DNA of 64,000 nucleotides from Chloroflexota bacterium (GCA_016223085.1 JACRPS010000008.1:246265-310264); one strand, 5' to 3'; shown: positions 34,376 through 43,072, counted from the first letter of the stretch. The notes: a model not told the origin generated them from the sequence alone. Translations and numbers: made by a program.

Positions 34376-34399
34376 CGGGACACGGCACGCCGTGTCCCG
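34376..34399. repeat. Short palindrome
   Basis: CGGGACACGGC and GCCGTGTCCCG flank AC, between the convergent FN3-like and sortase genes. It could act as a two-way terminator, although it lacks a T-tract. Confidence 0.75.
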
Positions 34400-34407
34400 T
34401 TGCTGCA

Positions 34408-35463
34408 TCAGAAACTTTCGCCTACGCGCTCGGCGTAAACGACGATACGTTTGGTGTTCTGGCCGTAGGGGTAACACGAAATCAGCGTGGCGGTCGGGTT
34501 GCCGGTTGAGTTCAGCACGTGGACATCGGTCGGTTTAACCACTTCCCAGCCGGTGACGCGGTAGGTGTAAATCTTCGTTTTGGTGCGGACGTAAAACTCA
34601 TCGCCGGCTTCCAGCTTATCGAGATAACGGAAAAACTCGCCGTAAATGTCGTTGTGCGCCGCCAGCGCCAGATTGCCGCGTTCGTCGCCCGGATTTGCGC
34701 CGTTCTGCACCTGGCCGATGCCCTGCTTGAGCGCCTCCCAGTCCGTGCCCTGCACAATCGTCTGGTCTACGTTCAGCTTCGGGATGTTCAGTTCCAGCGC
34801 GGTTTCTTCGGTCGGCGGCGGGCGGAAGGCAATGGGCTGCATCACCTGGGTTTCCACCAGCGACCACAGGTTTGACGGGACTTCGGCGTAGTTAAACTGC
34901 GCGCCGCCCGGCGCGGTCGGCGGGGTATGGCCGCCCGGCAGCACGATCTGGTTGATCTGAAGCTGCGGCGTGGGCGCCAGCGTCGGGATACCGGCGCGGC
35001 GCTGCTCATCGGCCATCGCCTGCGCCGAGGCGGTTTCCTTCTGTAAGGCGCTGATGTTGGTGAACATCTGGTAGCCCAGAAAGACCAGTCCAATGACGGC
35101 GGCGACTTCCACCAGCAGCAGGGACTGGTTCACAAAACTGCGCCAGAAACGCTCATCTGCGCCTTTTCCGGTGGGCCGGTAATCGGCTTCGCCATCGTCC
35201 TCAAATGCGGGCGCGGCGCTGCCGTTGCCGTTCGCCGGTTTGCTCGCGTTCCCTTCCGGCACAGGTGAGGGCAAAACGTTTTCCCCTCTCCCTCCGGGAG
35301 AGAGGTTAGGGGTGAGGGCAACCGTCGCCGGTTTTTCCGCCACCACACGCCCGGCGCGTTCCAGACGGCCTAAATTTTTCTGGCGTTCCTCGCGCTTGCG
35401 AATGGCAAGGATGCGTTCCAGTTCTTCAATCGAAAGTTCGTCTACCGGTCGTTTATCGCGCAT
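34408..35463 (-). CDS. Sortase (class D/E-like) with a long N-terminal extension
   Basis: 351 residues. A charged N-terminal cytosolic part is followed by one membrane segment (LLVEVAAVIGLVFLGYQMF, about 115-135) and the sortase domain (about 215-351). The catalytic His (AAHND, about 270), Cys (LISCYPYG, about 330) and Arg (NTKRIVVYAE, about 341) are all present. Sortases join surface proteins to wall components or to each other. Residues 51-70 (TPNLSPGGRGENVLPSP) come from a common intergenic repeat and interrupt the N-terminal extension. No LPxTG-type substrate is obvious in the window. Confidence 0.88.
   Translation of the reverse strand: MRDKRPVDELSIEELERILAIRKREERQKNLGRLERAGRVVAEKPATVALTPNLSPGGRGENVLPSPVPEGNASKPANGNGSAAPAFEDDGEADYRPTGKGADERFWRSFVNQSLLLVEVAAVIGLVFLGYQMFTNISALQKETASAQAMADEQRRAGIPTLAPTPQLQINQIVLPGGHTPPTAPGGAQFNYAEVPSNLWSLVETQVMQPIAFRPPPTEETALELNIPKLNVDQTIVQGTDWEALKQGIGQVQNGANPGDERGNLALAAHNDIYGEFFRYLDKLEAGDEFYVRTKTKIYTYRVTGWEVVKPTDVHVLNSTGNPTATLISCYPYGQNTKRIVVYAERVGESF
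35278..35318. repeat. Repeat of the CCTCTCCC/GGGAGAGG type inside the sortase gene
   Basis: CCCTCTCCCTCCGGGAGAG is an inverted pair followed by GTTAGGGGTGAGGG. I recall this sequence from intergenic regions of many bacteria. Here it is read in frame as TPNLSPGGRGE. Confidence 0.7.
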
Positions 35464-35553
35464 TTCTCAGTTCCGAGGGATAAGTGATGAGGTATGAGTA
35501 GAAGGGCTACGGGCAGCCTGTGTTCGGCACTGTTTTTACTCATCACTCGTACC

Positions 35554-36363
35554 TCATGCCTTCCTTGCTACCGCGAATACCTCGCGCTCGAAGAACCAGC
35601 GGAAGGGTGGCACCTCAAACGCCAGCCGGCGCAGCGCGGCCAGAATCCGGCTCTCGTTGCGGTGCTGTGGTGGGCTGTCCAGCCACACCTTGCCCTGGAA
35701 ACCGGCCTGCCGCAGCGCCCGCCCCAGGCTCATGATGGACTGTTCGTTGACATGCACGTGCTGGTTCACGGCCACGCCGAACTGGCGCGGGTCCCTGGGG
35801 TAGCGGTCGCCCTGTCCCATCAGCGTTCGCACCAGCCGCACCACCGGATAGGCGTAGCGGTCGTACCACACATTGGGCGCGGTGTGGATGATAAAGCGGC
35901 CATCGGGCTTCAGTACCCGGTGGGCTTCCAGCATGGCCTGGTGCAGTTCCCAGGGATGCAGATGTTCCACCACGTCAAACATCAGCACCCGGTCGAAGGC
36001 GCTGTTCGGGAACGGCAGGAACTTGGCGTCAGCCTGCATCACCGCTGTTTTGCCCGGTACGACGCCATCCACCCCCTGAATCACGGTCTGCGACATCTTC
36101 ACTGCCACCGCCGCGTAATCAATACCATAGGCATCCGCGCCCAGCTTGGCGCAGTGCCGCAGGATTTCGCCGCGCCCGCAGCCCACGTCCAGCACCGTCA
36201 TGCCGGGTGTCACCTCCGCCAGCTTAAACGCGGCTGCCAGCCGGCGCGACAGATGTTCGCCTTCGCTGGCGGTAAATTCGTTGTAGCCCTCGCACGCCGT
36301 CAGGAAATATTCTTCGGTATACAGCGTGGAAGGCAGCGGTTGCTGGTCACGTTGGTCGTTCAA
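35554..36363 (-). CDS. SAM-dependent methyltransferase
   Basis: 269 residues, class I methyltransferase. Motif I is VLDVGCGRGEILRHC (about 58-72), motif II lies in ADAYGIDYA and the post-core motif is RVLMFDVVEHLHPWELHQAM. It resembles UbiE- or sugar- and lipid-modifying enzymes; the acceptor is unknown. The start lies beside the composite hairpin region. Confidence 0.85.
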   Translation of the reverse strand: MNDQRDQQPLPSTLYTEEYFLTACEGYNEFTASEGEHLSRRLAAAFKLAEVTPGMTVLDVGCGRGEILRHCAKLGADAYGIDYAAVAVKMSQTVIQGVDGVVPGKTAVMQADAKFLPFPNSAFDRVLMFDVVEHLHPWELHQAMLEAHRVLKPDGRFIIHTAPNVWYDRYAYPVVRLVRTLMGQGDRYPRDPRQFGVAVNQHVHVNEQSIMSLGRALRQAGFQGKVWLDSPPQHRNESRILAALRRLAFEVPPFRWFFEREVFAVARKA

Positions 36364-36429
36364 AACAAGTACCTGTTTGTTACAAGCGCCTTTGGTCGCA
36401 AGGGGTTCAAACCACTGGCTGACAAGGTA

Positions 36430-36542
36430 CAGCCTGAAGGCTGCTTTAAGCCCACTAAAGGGGCTGTTTCATTTCTGCATTGTCTTTGCCAGCCCCTTCA
36501 GTAGGCTTGGTTTTTTGACAGCCGGATGTCTTAACGTCTGGC
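36430..36542 (+). repeat. Composite multi-hairpin element, copy E (degenerate)
   Basis: Consecutive hairpins: CAGCC/GGCTG (36430-36443), AGCCC/GGGCT (36449-36465), AGCC/GGCT at 36491-36507 followed by T6 (36511-36516), and GCCGGATG/CGTCTGGC (36521-36542). The last two match copies A-D. The rest of the gap (36543-36777) shows nothing else. Unlike the others it is not downstream of a co-oriented gene; it stands before the sigma-factor operon. Confidence 0.6.
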
Positions 36543-36777
36543 TCCGCCCTGCGAACCAATCGAGGCGCATCAGATAGCGTAGCATAATCGTCGCTACACT
36601 GGAACCCTTTTTCCCTACCGCGATTATACTGTAGCCTGATGGCCGCGCAACCTTAAATCTTTCCCCGCCAACGTTTACGGCACGGCGCGGGAGTTGCGTG
36701 TATCATGAACGCAGGGGGAGCGATCACCCGTACCCTTTCCATCCGTGAAGCGGTAATGAGTATGAACAACGCGAACG

Positions 36778-37377
36778 ATGGCCGATAAACAGGATGTGAC
36801 TCGCGTTGACGAGGGGCGGCTCATCCGCCGCGCTCGCCAGGGGGATGCCGACGCTTTTGCCTGCCTGTACCAGGAAACCGTACAGGCCGTTTATCGTTAC
36901 ATCTACCTGCGGGTGAACGATACGCAGTTGGCGGAGGACATGACCGGCGATGTGTACATGCGGGCGCTGAAGGCGATGGGCAGCTACCAGGAGCAGGGCA
37001 AACCGTTTATCGCCTGGCTGTACCGCATCGCCCACGCCCGCGTGGTGGATCATTACCGCCGCACCGACCGCCGCCCGGTCGAAAGTGACATTGAAGCTGA
37101 ACCGATACCGGTCAGCGCCGACATGGATCACTCACTGCTACGGCGGCAGGCGGCGAAGGCGCTGCGGGAGGCTATCGCCCAGCTTACGGACGAACAGCAG
37201 CAGGTGGTTATCCTGCGCTTTATTGAAGGGCATTCGCTGGAAACAGCGGCGCAGATCATGGGCAAAAACGCCAACGCCATCAAAGCCTTGCAGCACCGGG
37301 CGTTACGCTCGCTTGCTGGTCGGCTGGCGCGCGCCGGTTTCGACGTGGAAGCGATTCTGGCGGGTCTGTCATCATGA
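36778..37377 (+). CDS. ECF-type RNA polymerase sigma factor
   Basis: 199 residues. Region 2 (about 25-95) contains FACLYQETVQAVYRYIYLRV and FIAWLYRIAHARVVDHYRR; region 4 (about 130-190) contains TDEQQQVVILRFIEGHSLETA and a helix-turn-helix ending in ANAIKALQHRALRSL. The next gene overlaps by four bases (ATGA) and encodes a membrane protein with a DUF5667-type domain, the probable anti-sigma factor. Confidence 0.92.
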   Translation: MADKQDVTRVDEGRLIRRARQGDADAFACLYQETVQAVYRYIYLRVNDTQLAEDMTGDVYMRALKAMGSYQEQGKPFIAWLYRIAHARVVDHYRRTDRRPVESDIEAEPIPVSADMDHSLLRRQAAKALREAIAQLTDEQQQVVILRFIEGHSLETAAQIMGKNANAIKALQHRALRSLAGRLARAGFDVEAILAGLSS

Positions 37378-38513
37378 AGACCGATTTTGAGTCCATCCTG
37401 TCGGAATGTCTGGACGACGTGCTGCGCGGGCGGCTGACCATCGCCGACTGCCTGGCGCAGTACCCGGAATACGCCGATGCGCTAAAACCCGCGCTGGCCG
37501 CCGGGCTGCTGACTTCCCGCCTGAAAAAGCCGGAGATGGCGGCAGACGCCGTGACCGCGCTGGAAGACCGCCTGCGTCGTGAGCTGCTGGCTGCACCGCG
37601 TCGCGCGGCCCGGCCAGGTGTGATTCCGTTGGGCTTCAGCCGGCTGGCGGCGGCGCTGATCATCGCGCTGGTGCTGGCGTTCAGCGGCGGCGGGCTGGTG
37701 GCTGCATCGGCGGACGACAAACCGGGCGATACGTTGTATGTCGTTAAACGCCTGTGGGAAGCGATTATCCTGGCGCTGTCACCGCTGACCGGGCAGCTTG
37801 ATGACCTGTGGCTGCGACTGGCGGAAACACGGCTGGACGAAGTGATTGCGCTGGACGCCGAAGGCCGCCTGACCGACGAGGCGCTGCGCGAACTGTACCG
37901 CGCTGCCGCGCAGACGATGCGGCTGGCCGACGCCGAAACCCAGCCGGCGGTGCTGGTCTTTCTGGGCAGAACCAGCCGCGTGCTGCTGGGACTGCAACCG
38001 CCGCCGGGCAGTGAAATCGTACACGGGGCGCTGCTGTCCCTGACTGTCGTTCAGGATGGGACGTACCAGCCGCCCGCCGACACTGAGCCGCCGGCGGCGC
38101 TGCCCGTCACGCCGGGCGCCACGACCGCGCCGACGCTGCCGCCAACGCACACGCCAACGGTCACACCCTTGCCAACCTCGACCGCAACGGCGACCACAAC
38201 GCCAAGTGTTACGCCGACACCGACGGTAACGCGCACCCCCACGCCCACCCGCACCCCGACACCGACTCCCTCGGCTACCCCCACGCTCACTCGCACGCCG
38301 ACGCCCACGCAGACGTGGACGCCGCTGCCGCTGCCGCAGTTCCCCCCGAATAGTGGGCTGCCAACGGCCACTCCCAGGCCAGACGCGCTGCCTACGCTGC
38401 CGCCGCTGACCGCCCCCGACCAGGACGCGACCGCGCGCGTCCGCGAGACGCAGCAGTCCGTCTACCTCACCCAGACTGCCGGGCCACCGCTGACACCCAC
38501 CGCCGACCAATAG
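37374..38513 (+). CDS. DUF5667-type membrane protein, probable anti-sigma partner
   Basis: 379 residues. The cytosolic N-terminal helix region (about 1-75, FESILSECLDDVLRGRLTIA) is followed by a membrane segment (LAAALIIALVLAFSGGGLVA, about 85-105), then the DUF5667-like helical domain after PGDTLYVVKRLWEAIILAL. The extracytoplasmic C-terminus has a long Thr/Pro linker (about 240-330). The start codon overlaps the sigma-factor stop. It likely binds its sigma factor until a surface signal arrives. Confidence 0.85.
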   Translation: MKTDFESILSECLDDVLRGRLTIADCLAQYPEYADALKPALAAGLLTSRLKKPEMAADAVTALEDRLRRELLAAPRRAARPGVIPLGFSRLAAALIIALVLAFSGGGLVAASADDKPGDTLYVVKRLWEAIILALSPLTGQLDDLWLRLAETRLDEVIALDAEGRLTDEALRELYRAAAQTMRLADAETQPAVLVFLGRTSRVLLGLQPPPGSEIVHGALLSLTVVQDGTYQPPADTEPPAALPVTPGATTAPTLPPTHTPTVTPLPTSTATATTTPSVTPTPTVTRTPTPTRTPTPTPSATPTLTRTPTPTQTWTPLPLPQFPPNSGLPTATPRPDALPTLPPLTAPDQDATARVRETQQSVYLTQTAGPPLTPTADQ

Positions 38514-38539
38514 GGAACCTGTCACCGTCGCGCGGTGTA

Positions 38540-38563
38540 GATACCAGTAGATAGATTGGTATC
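38540..38563. promoter_or_regulatory. Perfect inverted repeat between the two sigma operons
   Basis: GATACCA (38540-38546) and TGGTATC (38557-38563) are exact inverted copies with a ten-base spacer. It may be an operator of the second sigma module or the stem of a weak terminator. Confidence 0.35.
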
Positions 38564-38620
38564 GGTAACGTGCGTCACGGATACTTGGCCATCAGCGATC
38601 AGCTTTTGAGCTGCATTTTT

Positions 38621-38655
38621 GCTGCCGGCTAAAAGCTGTTGGCTGAAAGCTAAAG
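38621..38655 (+). repeat. Tandem heptamer repeat (five units, GCTNNNN type)
   Basis: Units GCTGCCG, GCTAAAA, GCTGTTG, GCTGAAA, GCTAAAG in exact phase, ending just before the AAGGAG of the next gene. Confidence 0.65.
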
Positions 38656-38672
38656 GCCCCAAAAGGAGTGGC

Positions 38673-39242
38673 GTGAGCGAAGCAGACCTGATTCACCGGG
38701 CGCGGCGGGGCGACGGCGCGGCCTGGGAAACGCTGGTTCAATCGCATCAGGAGGCGGTGTTCCGGCTGGCTTATCTGCTGCTGGGCGACGCCGGCGATGC
38801 CGAAGACGTGGCGCAGGAGACCTTTATCCGCGCCTTCCGCTTCCTGGCACAGTTTGATACGTCCCGGCGTTGGCGTCCCTGGCTGTTCAGCATCGCCGCC
38901 AACCTCGCCCGCAACCGCCGCCGTGCGGCAGGCCGCTACTTCGCCCACCTGCGGCGCTTCGCCTACCACTCGCCCGACAATATCACCGACCCGGAACGCG
39001 AAGCCGCCCGCCACTCGAACGCGCAGGCCTTGTGGCAGGCCATCCGGCAGCTTGACCCGGCAGACCAGGAGATCATTTATTTGCGTTACTTTCTTGAACT
39101 CTCGGTGGACGAAACCGCCGAAGCCCTGCACGTGGCGGCGGGTACGGTCAAGTCACGGCTGCACCGGGCGCTTAAACGCTTGCGCGACCAGGTGGAGCGC
39201 GACTTCCCGGCGCTGTGGGCGGAAAGGCTGGCCGATGAGTGA
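38673..39242 (+). CDS. ECF-type RNA polymerase sigma factor (second)
   Basis: 189 residues from GTG 38673, with AAGGAG at 38663-38668. Region 2 shows WETLVQSHQEAVFRLAYLLL, AEDVAQETFIRAF and WLFSIAANLARNRRR; region 4 shows LDPADQEIIYLRYFLELSV and VAAGTVKSRLHRALKRL. It differs clearly from the first sigma factor and belongs to the RpoE-like ECF type. The next gene starts eight bases before its end. Confidence 0.92.
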   Translation: MSEADLIHRARRGDGAAWETLVQSHQEAVFRLAYLLLGDAGDAEDVAQETFIRAFRFLAQFDTSRRWRPWLFSIAANLARNRRRAAGRYFAHLRRFAYHSPDNITDPEREAARHSNAQALWQAIRQLDPADQEIIYLRYFLELSVDETAEALHVAAGTVKSRLHRALKRLRDQVERDFPALWAERLADE

Positions 39243-39987
39243 CAACCGTCCTGCCGACGACCAGTGGGAAGCCTTCGTGCGCGACACGGCGCGGGACTTC
39301 CCCTATCCACCGACGCCGGACATTCTGCCGGCAGTCCGCCAGCCCGCGCAGTCCCAACTGCCGCGCCGGACAGCGCGCTGGCGGCTGGCGGCTGCGGTGG
39401 TGCTGAGCGCGCTGGTGGCGGCGCTGGCCGTGCCGGAGGTACGGGCGGCGGTGCTGGAAGTGCTGCGCATCGGCGCCGTACGGATTTTCCTGGTCGAACC
39501 GCCTGTTTCTACCGCCACCCCCGCGCCAACGGTGACACCTGGAACACCCGCGCCGGTATTAAACCTGCCGGGGGAAACGTCGCTGGAACTGGCGCGGGCG
39601 CGGCTGAAGGAAAGGGTGCGCCTGCCGGCAGAACTGGGCGACCCGGACCGGGTGTTTCTGCAATACCTGGGCGGGCCGGTGCTGACGCTGGTCTGGTTAG
39701 CAGCGGATGACCCGAATACGCCGGAATGGGTGCTGCAAATCCTCGACCGTGACGTATCCGCCAGCAAGGAGATGTACCGGGGACAGCCGCGTGATGTAAC
39801 GGTCAACGGCAGGCCGGGTGTGTGGCTGGAGGATGTCCACGAGATTGTGTTCTACCGCATCACCGGCGAAAGCCGCCGGCTGGTCGAGGCGCACGTGCTG
39901 GTGTGGGAGATCAACGGCATCACTTACCGGCTGGAAACGACGCACGCCTTGGCCGACGCCCTGCGCGTAGCGGAGTCTGTCCCTTGA
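39235..39987 (+). CDS. Probable anti-sigma factor with one membrane segment
   Basis: 250 residues. It overlaps the sigma-factor gene by eight bases and lies in a different frame. The cytosolic part (about 1-45) precedes one membrane segment (LAAAVVLSALVAALAV). The outside part has a Thr/Pro stretch and a beta-rich domain (LELARARLKERVRLP, then GRPGVWLEDVHEIVFY, then WEINGITYRLET) as in DUF4367/RsgI-type sensor domains. It lacks a zinc-binding HxxxCxxC motif, so it is not a ZAS-type anti-sigma factor. Confidence 0.82.
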   Translation: MSDNRPADDQWEAFVRDTARDFPYPPTPDILPAVRQPAQSQLPRRTARWRLAAAVVLSALVAALAVPEVRAAVLEVLRIGAVRIFLVEPPVSTATPAPTVTPGTPAPVLNLPGETSLELARARLKERVRLPAELGDPDRVFLQYLGGPVLTLVWLAADDPNTPEWVLQILDRDVSASKEMYRGQPRDVTVNGRPGVWLEDVHEIVFYRITGESRRLVEAHVLVWEINGITYRLETTHALADALRVAESVP

Positions 39988-40029
39988 CCGGGAACGCCCC
40001 GCTGCCTGCCGGTGTAATGATGCCAGTAG

Positions 40030-40057
40030 GTAGGGACACGATATATCGTGTCCCTAC
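40030..40057. repeat. Short palindrome, GTAGGG/CCCTAC family
   Basis: Perfect 28-bp palindrome, GTAGGGACACGATA plus its reverse complement, identical to the copy at 8867-8894. Confidence 0.88.
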
Positions 40058-40094
40058 TCACGGATAGATTCGAAAGACGAAGGAGCGACGACCG

Positions 40095-41126
40095 ATGAAA
40101 CGCTGGTGGATGGTGATGGTGCTGGCAGGCTTGTTTGGGCTGGCGGGCGCGGCGCTGGCGAAGGTTAACCCGTATATCGAACCGACCGATTCGGACTGGG
40201 GCGGCCTGGACAATGCCGAGCCGGCATCCTGGGAAGCGACCGCCGCTGTTGGGCTGTTCGGGCGGCTGGCGGCGGTCGGCGACGTGGACGCCTTTGCCTA
40301 TACCTTTGATGAACCGCGCCGGGATTGGCGCGTCGAAATCCTCGTGCCGGTCTGCGACCAGCATTTTGTTGAGTTTTATCCCTCGGTGGCGCTCATCGGC
40401 CCCGGCCTGGACGCGCCGGAAGCCGGGTCGCTGCCGTTTGAACTGTCGGACGGCATGGGTGCGCAGGTGCTTACCACCCCGTATGCTGAAAAACGCGCCG
40501 CCAGCACCAGCAACTTTATCGGGTTGGACGCCTACAGGGGCGCGGTGATGACCGCAGACATCCCGGAGGCGGGAAGTTACACGCTGGCAGTGTGGGAGCC
40601 GGAAGGCCACGTCGGCGCTTACGCGCTTTCGACCGGCGACCAGCACGACCAGTTCGGCAAGCGGCCAGAGTCCGAAATCCGCGCGGCGTATCGCGCGCTG
40701 GAAACCGGCTCGTGGCTGGGCGCAGATTGCGATGCGCCGGCTGTCGCTGCTACCTGCCCGGCAACGGACGGGCAGATCGGCGCGGCTGCCGAACCCGAAG
40801 CGCCGGAGCGCGCCAAAGTCGGTGCAGGCTTTGTCCTTACCGGCGCGGTCGTGGACGCCAGCACCTGCCAGCCCATCCGTGACGCACGGATCACCTACTG
40901 GCTGGTAAACGAGCAGGGTGAGTATGACGCCGACCACCGTGGGACGCTCTCAACCAACCGGCAGGGGTTGTATCGCATTGAGAGCAACCGTCCCGGACAG
41001 TACGGCCCGCCGCCGCACATCCACCTGCAAATTATTGCGCCGGGCTATCAATCGCTCGTGACGGAATACATCCTGCAAGGCGATGAGGATACTGCCGACT
41101 TTCCGATTGCGCTGCTGCCGGAATAG
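40095..41126 (+). CDS. Secreted protein with an intradiol-dioxygenase-like C-terminal domain
   Basis: 343 residues. The signal peptide is KRWWMVMVLAGLFGLAGAALA. The N-terminal part (about 25-215) is beta-rich (DAFAYTFDEPRRDWRVEI, TADIPEAGSYTLAVWEPEG). The C-terminal domain (about 250-343) has GAVVDASTCQPIRDARITYW, RGTLSTNRQGLYRIES and GQYGPPPHIHLQI. The two Tyr (GLYR, GQYG) and the H-I-H pair are the iron(III) ligands of catechol and protocatechuate dioxygenases. An extracellular aromatic dioxygenase is plausible, but some members of this fold are not enzymes. Confidence 0.72.
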   Translation: MKRWWMVMVLAGLFGLAGAALAKVNPYIEPTDSDWGGLDNAEPASWEATAAVGLFGRLAAVGDVDAFAYTFDEPRRDWRVEILVPVCDQHFVEFYPSVALIGPGLDAPEAGSLPFELSDGMGAQVLTTPYAEKRAASTSNFIGLDAYRGAVMTADIPEAGSYTLAVWEPEGHVGAYALSTGDQHDQFGKRPESEIRAAYRALETGSWLGADCDAPAVAATCPATDGQIGAAAEPEAPERAKVGAGFVLTGAVVDASTCQPIRDARITYWLVNEQGEYDADHRGTLSTNRQGLYRIESNRPGQYGPPPHIHLQIIAPGYQSLVTEYILQGDEDTADFPIALLPE

Positions 41127-41138
41127 GTCGTTTTGTGT

Positions 41139-41210
41139 CTATCCATAAACCCTTAGTAGGGGCACGGCATGCCGTGCCCCTACTGGCAAATAAAAGCGGT
41201 TTACGGATAG
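41139..41210 (+). repeat. 72-bp MITE-like element, copy 3
   Basis: Same orientation and length as copy 1, ends CTATCCATAAACC/GGTTTACGGATAG, and the same central palindrome; the right inner part differs (GGCAAATAAAAGC). It starts 13 bases after the dioxygenase-like gene stop. Confidence 0.88.
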
Positions 41211-41220
41211 GTTCTTGGGT

Positions 41221-41249
41221 GTAGGGACATGGCGTCGCCATGTCCCTAC
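41221..41249. repeat. Short palindrome, GTAGGG/CCCTAC family
   Basis: GTAGGGACATGGCG and its exact reverse complement around a central T. It sits ten bases after the 72-bp element, so two related repeats lie side by side. Confidence 0.85.
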
Positions 41250-41265
41250 TGGTAACTGGCAACGA

Positions 41266-43026
41266 CTAGAAGAAGCTGCCGATGATCTCCAGCACGCGCA
41301 GGATGTTGTTCGGGTCGCCGGACTGCACGCTGGTGGAACTGGCGCGGGCGATGCTGTTCAGCGTGGCGATGTCCGCGTTCTGGCCGTAAGCCACCGGCAC
41401 GACAATGACCGGGTTCAGCGCGTCACGGCTGGCGCGGATGGCCTCCACCGCGTCGTTGAGCGTGCGGTCGCTGGCCGTGTCCGCGCCGTCACTAAGAAGC
41501 ACTACCGACCGGATGCGTTCCTGCTCGGTTTCCGTGTTTAATTCGCTCACCGTCTGTGCCAGCGCGGCATACAATGCCGTACCGCCGTCGGCGCGCAGGC
41601 TGTTAATCCGGCTGCGCAGCGTGTTTTCCACCGTCTCGAAGCTGCCCAGCGGCACCAGCGTTTGCACCTGGTCGTTAAAGATCGCCAGCCCGACGCGGTT
41701 GTTGGCATCCATCTTGTCGAGGAACGCCAGCGCGGCCTGCTTGGCCTGGTCGAGCTTGCCTTCTTCCAGCATCGAGCCGGACACGTCAATCAGCAGCATG
41801 ATGTCGGCCTGCTTTTTCACCAGCGACCAGCTTTGCTGCACGGCCACGATCACGTCTGCGTCCGGCACGTCCAGCACCGTCTTCGGCCCTTCCACCGTGA
41901 CGCCGTTTTCCTCGGCAAAGGGATACGTCAGCGGCACATCCGGGTTGGCCGGGCGGAAGCCGAAGCTCATGATACGTTCCTGCACCGCTTTGGACAGCAC
42001 GTAGTCGGTGAATACCTGCGCCGCCTGCCGCTGCTCCGGCGTCACCCAGTCGGCATTCACGATGCCAAACGGGTGTTCATGCCAGAACGTGCCTTCCTTC
42101 GGGTACAGCGCCACCAGCTTTTCCGGCGGCTTCACGTCGGTTTTGCCCTGGTTGATGAAGATCAGGTCATTTTCTTCCAGCGCCACGAAGTCCAGGTATT
42201 CTGGCCCCTGCGCGATGTAAAACTTAAACTCGGTGGTGCGGCTGGAATAATGGCGGATGAGCTGCTCGATGTTGCGCACGCCGGCCTGCACGTCCGGGTT
42301 CCGCACCTGTTCCAGTGTCAGCACGCGCCCGGTGAAGCCGTTCTTGCGGGCGGCAGCATAAAACTCGGCGATCAACGTTGAGAGCGCGGTCGAACTGATA
42401 TAGGGATCGGTATGACCGTAGTAGACCGTACGGCGGCAGTCCGGCACGTTGTAATCGCACCAGCCGTTGGGGCTGTTGAGCACGTCCAGCAGTTCTTCCC
42501 AGCCGATGTCCTCGTAGCCCACTTTATCGCGGATGGCCTGCAAGCGGCTTTCCCAGATTGCCATCACAACCGGCGCCAGCGCGGTCGGCTGGATGCTGCC
42601 CAGGTCAAACAGTTCGCGCCCGGCCAGTTCGTTCGCCAGCGCCAGCCAGTGACTGACCGACGGCGCGAAGATCACGGGGCGGGCGACGTTGGCGTTGTTG
42701 GGGGCGATGATGCCGTTGACGATGCCCTGCATCACCGTACCTGATGAAGCGCCCTTCCCATCGGTCAGATCGGTGACCAGCACCGGGCGCTCGCCACTGG
42801 CCCACGGCTGGCCGGTCGCCGGATTTTTCCCCTGCGCCGACACGCGGTTAAATTCCTCAATCGTCTGCGGCAGATACAGCGCCGACTCCGGCGCATAGAT
42901 GATGGAGACTTCAACCGCGTTGCTCGGCCTCGCGCCGGGGTTTTCGTCCCCGCTGCCGGTACAGGCCACCAGCGCCATCAGCAACAGCAGCGGAAATGCG
43001 ATTCGGACCAGTTTTGGAAGCATCAT
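41266..43026 (-). CDS. Lipoprotein with solute-binding and von Willebrand A domains
   Basis: 586 residues. The lipoprotein signal is PLLLLMALVACTGSG, with the lipobox LVAC. The N-terminal extracellular solute-binding domain (about 35-365) includes VEVSIIYAPESALYLP and ERPVLVTDLTDGKG. The C-terminal vWA domain (about 380-586) has a complete MIDAS: LLIDVSGSM, then DGGTALYAAL, then VVLLSDGAD. Metal-dependent binding of a partner at the cell surface is likely. The neighbour 43158-44261 encodes a related solute-binding domain without vWA, so the two may act together. Confidence 0.88.
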   Translation of the reverse strand: MMLPKLVRIAFPLLLLMALVACTGSGDENPGARPSNAVEVSIIYAPESALYLPQTIEEFNRVSAQGKNPATGQPWASGERPVLVTDLTDGKGASSGTVMQGIVNGIIAPNNANVARPVIFAPSVSHWLALANELAGRELFDLGSIQPTALAPVVMAIWESRLQAIRDKVGYEDIGWEELLDVLNSPNGWCDYNVPDCRRTVYYGHTDPYISSTALSTLIAEFYAAARKNGFTGRVLTLEQVRNPDVQAGVRNIEQLIRHYSSRTTEFKFYIAQGPEYLDFVALEENDLIFINQGKTDVKPPEKLVALYPKEGTFWHEHPFGIVNADWVTPEQRQAAQVFTDYVLSKAVQERIMSFGFRPANPDVPLTYPFAEENGVTVEGPKTVLDVPDADVIVAVQQSWSLVKKQADIMLLIDVSGSMLEEGKLDQAKQAALAFLDKMDANNRVGLAIFNDQVQTLVPLGSFETVENTLRSRINSLRADGGTALYAALAQTVSELNTETEQERIRSVVLLSDGADTASDRTLNDAVEAIRASRDALNPVIVVPVAYGQNADIATLNSIARASSTSVQSGDPNNILRVLEIIGSFF

Positions 43027-43072
43027 TCTTTCCTGTTCTCCCGGTATCCCCTTGAAGGTTGTCCTCTGGTTT

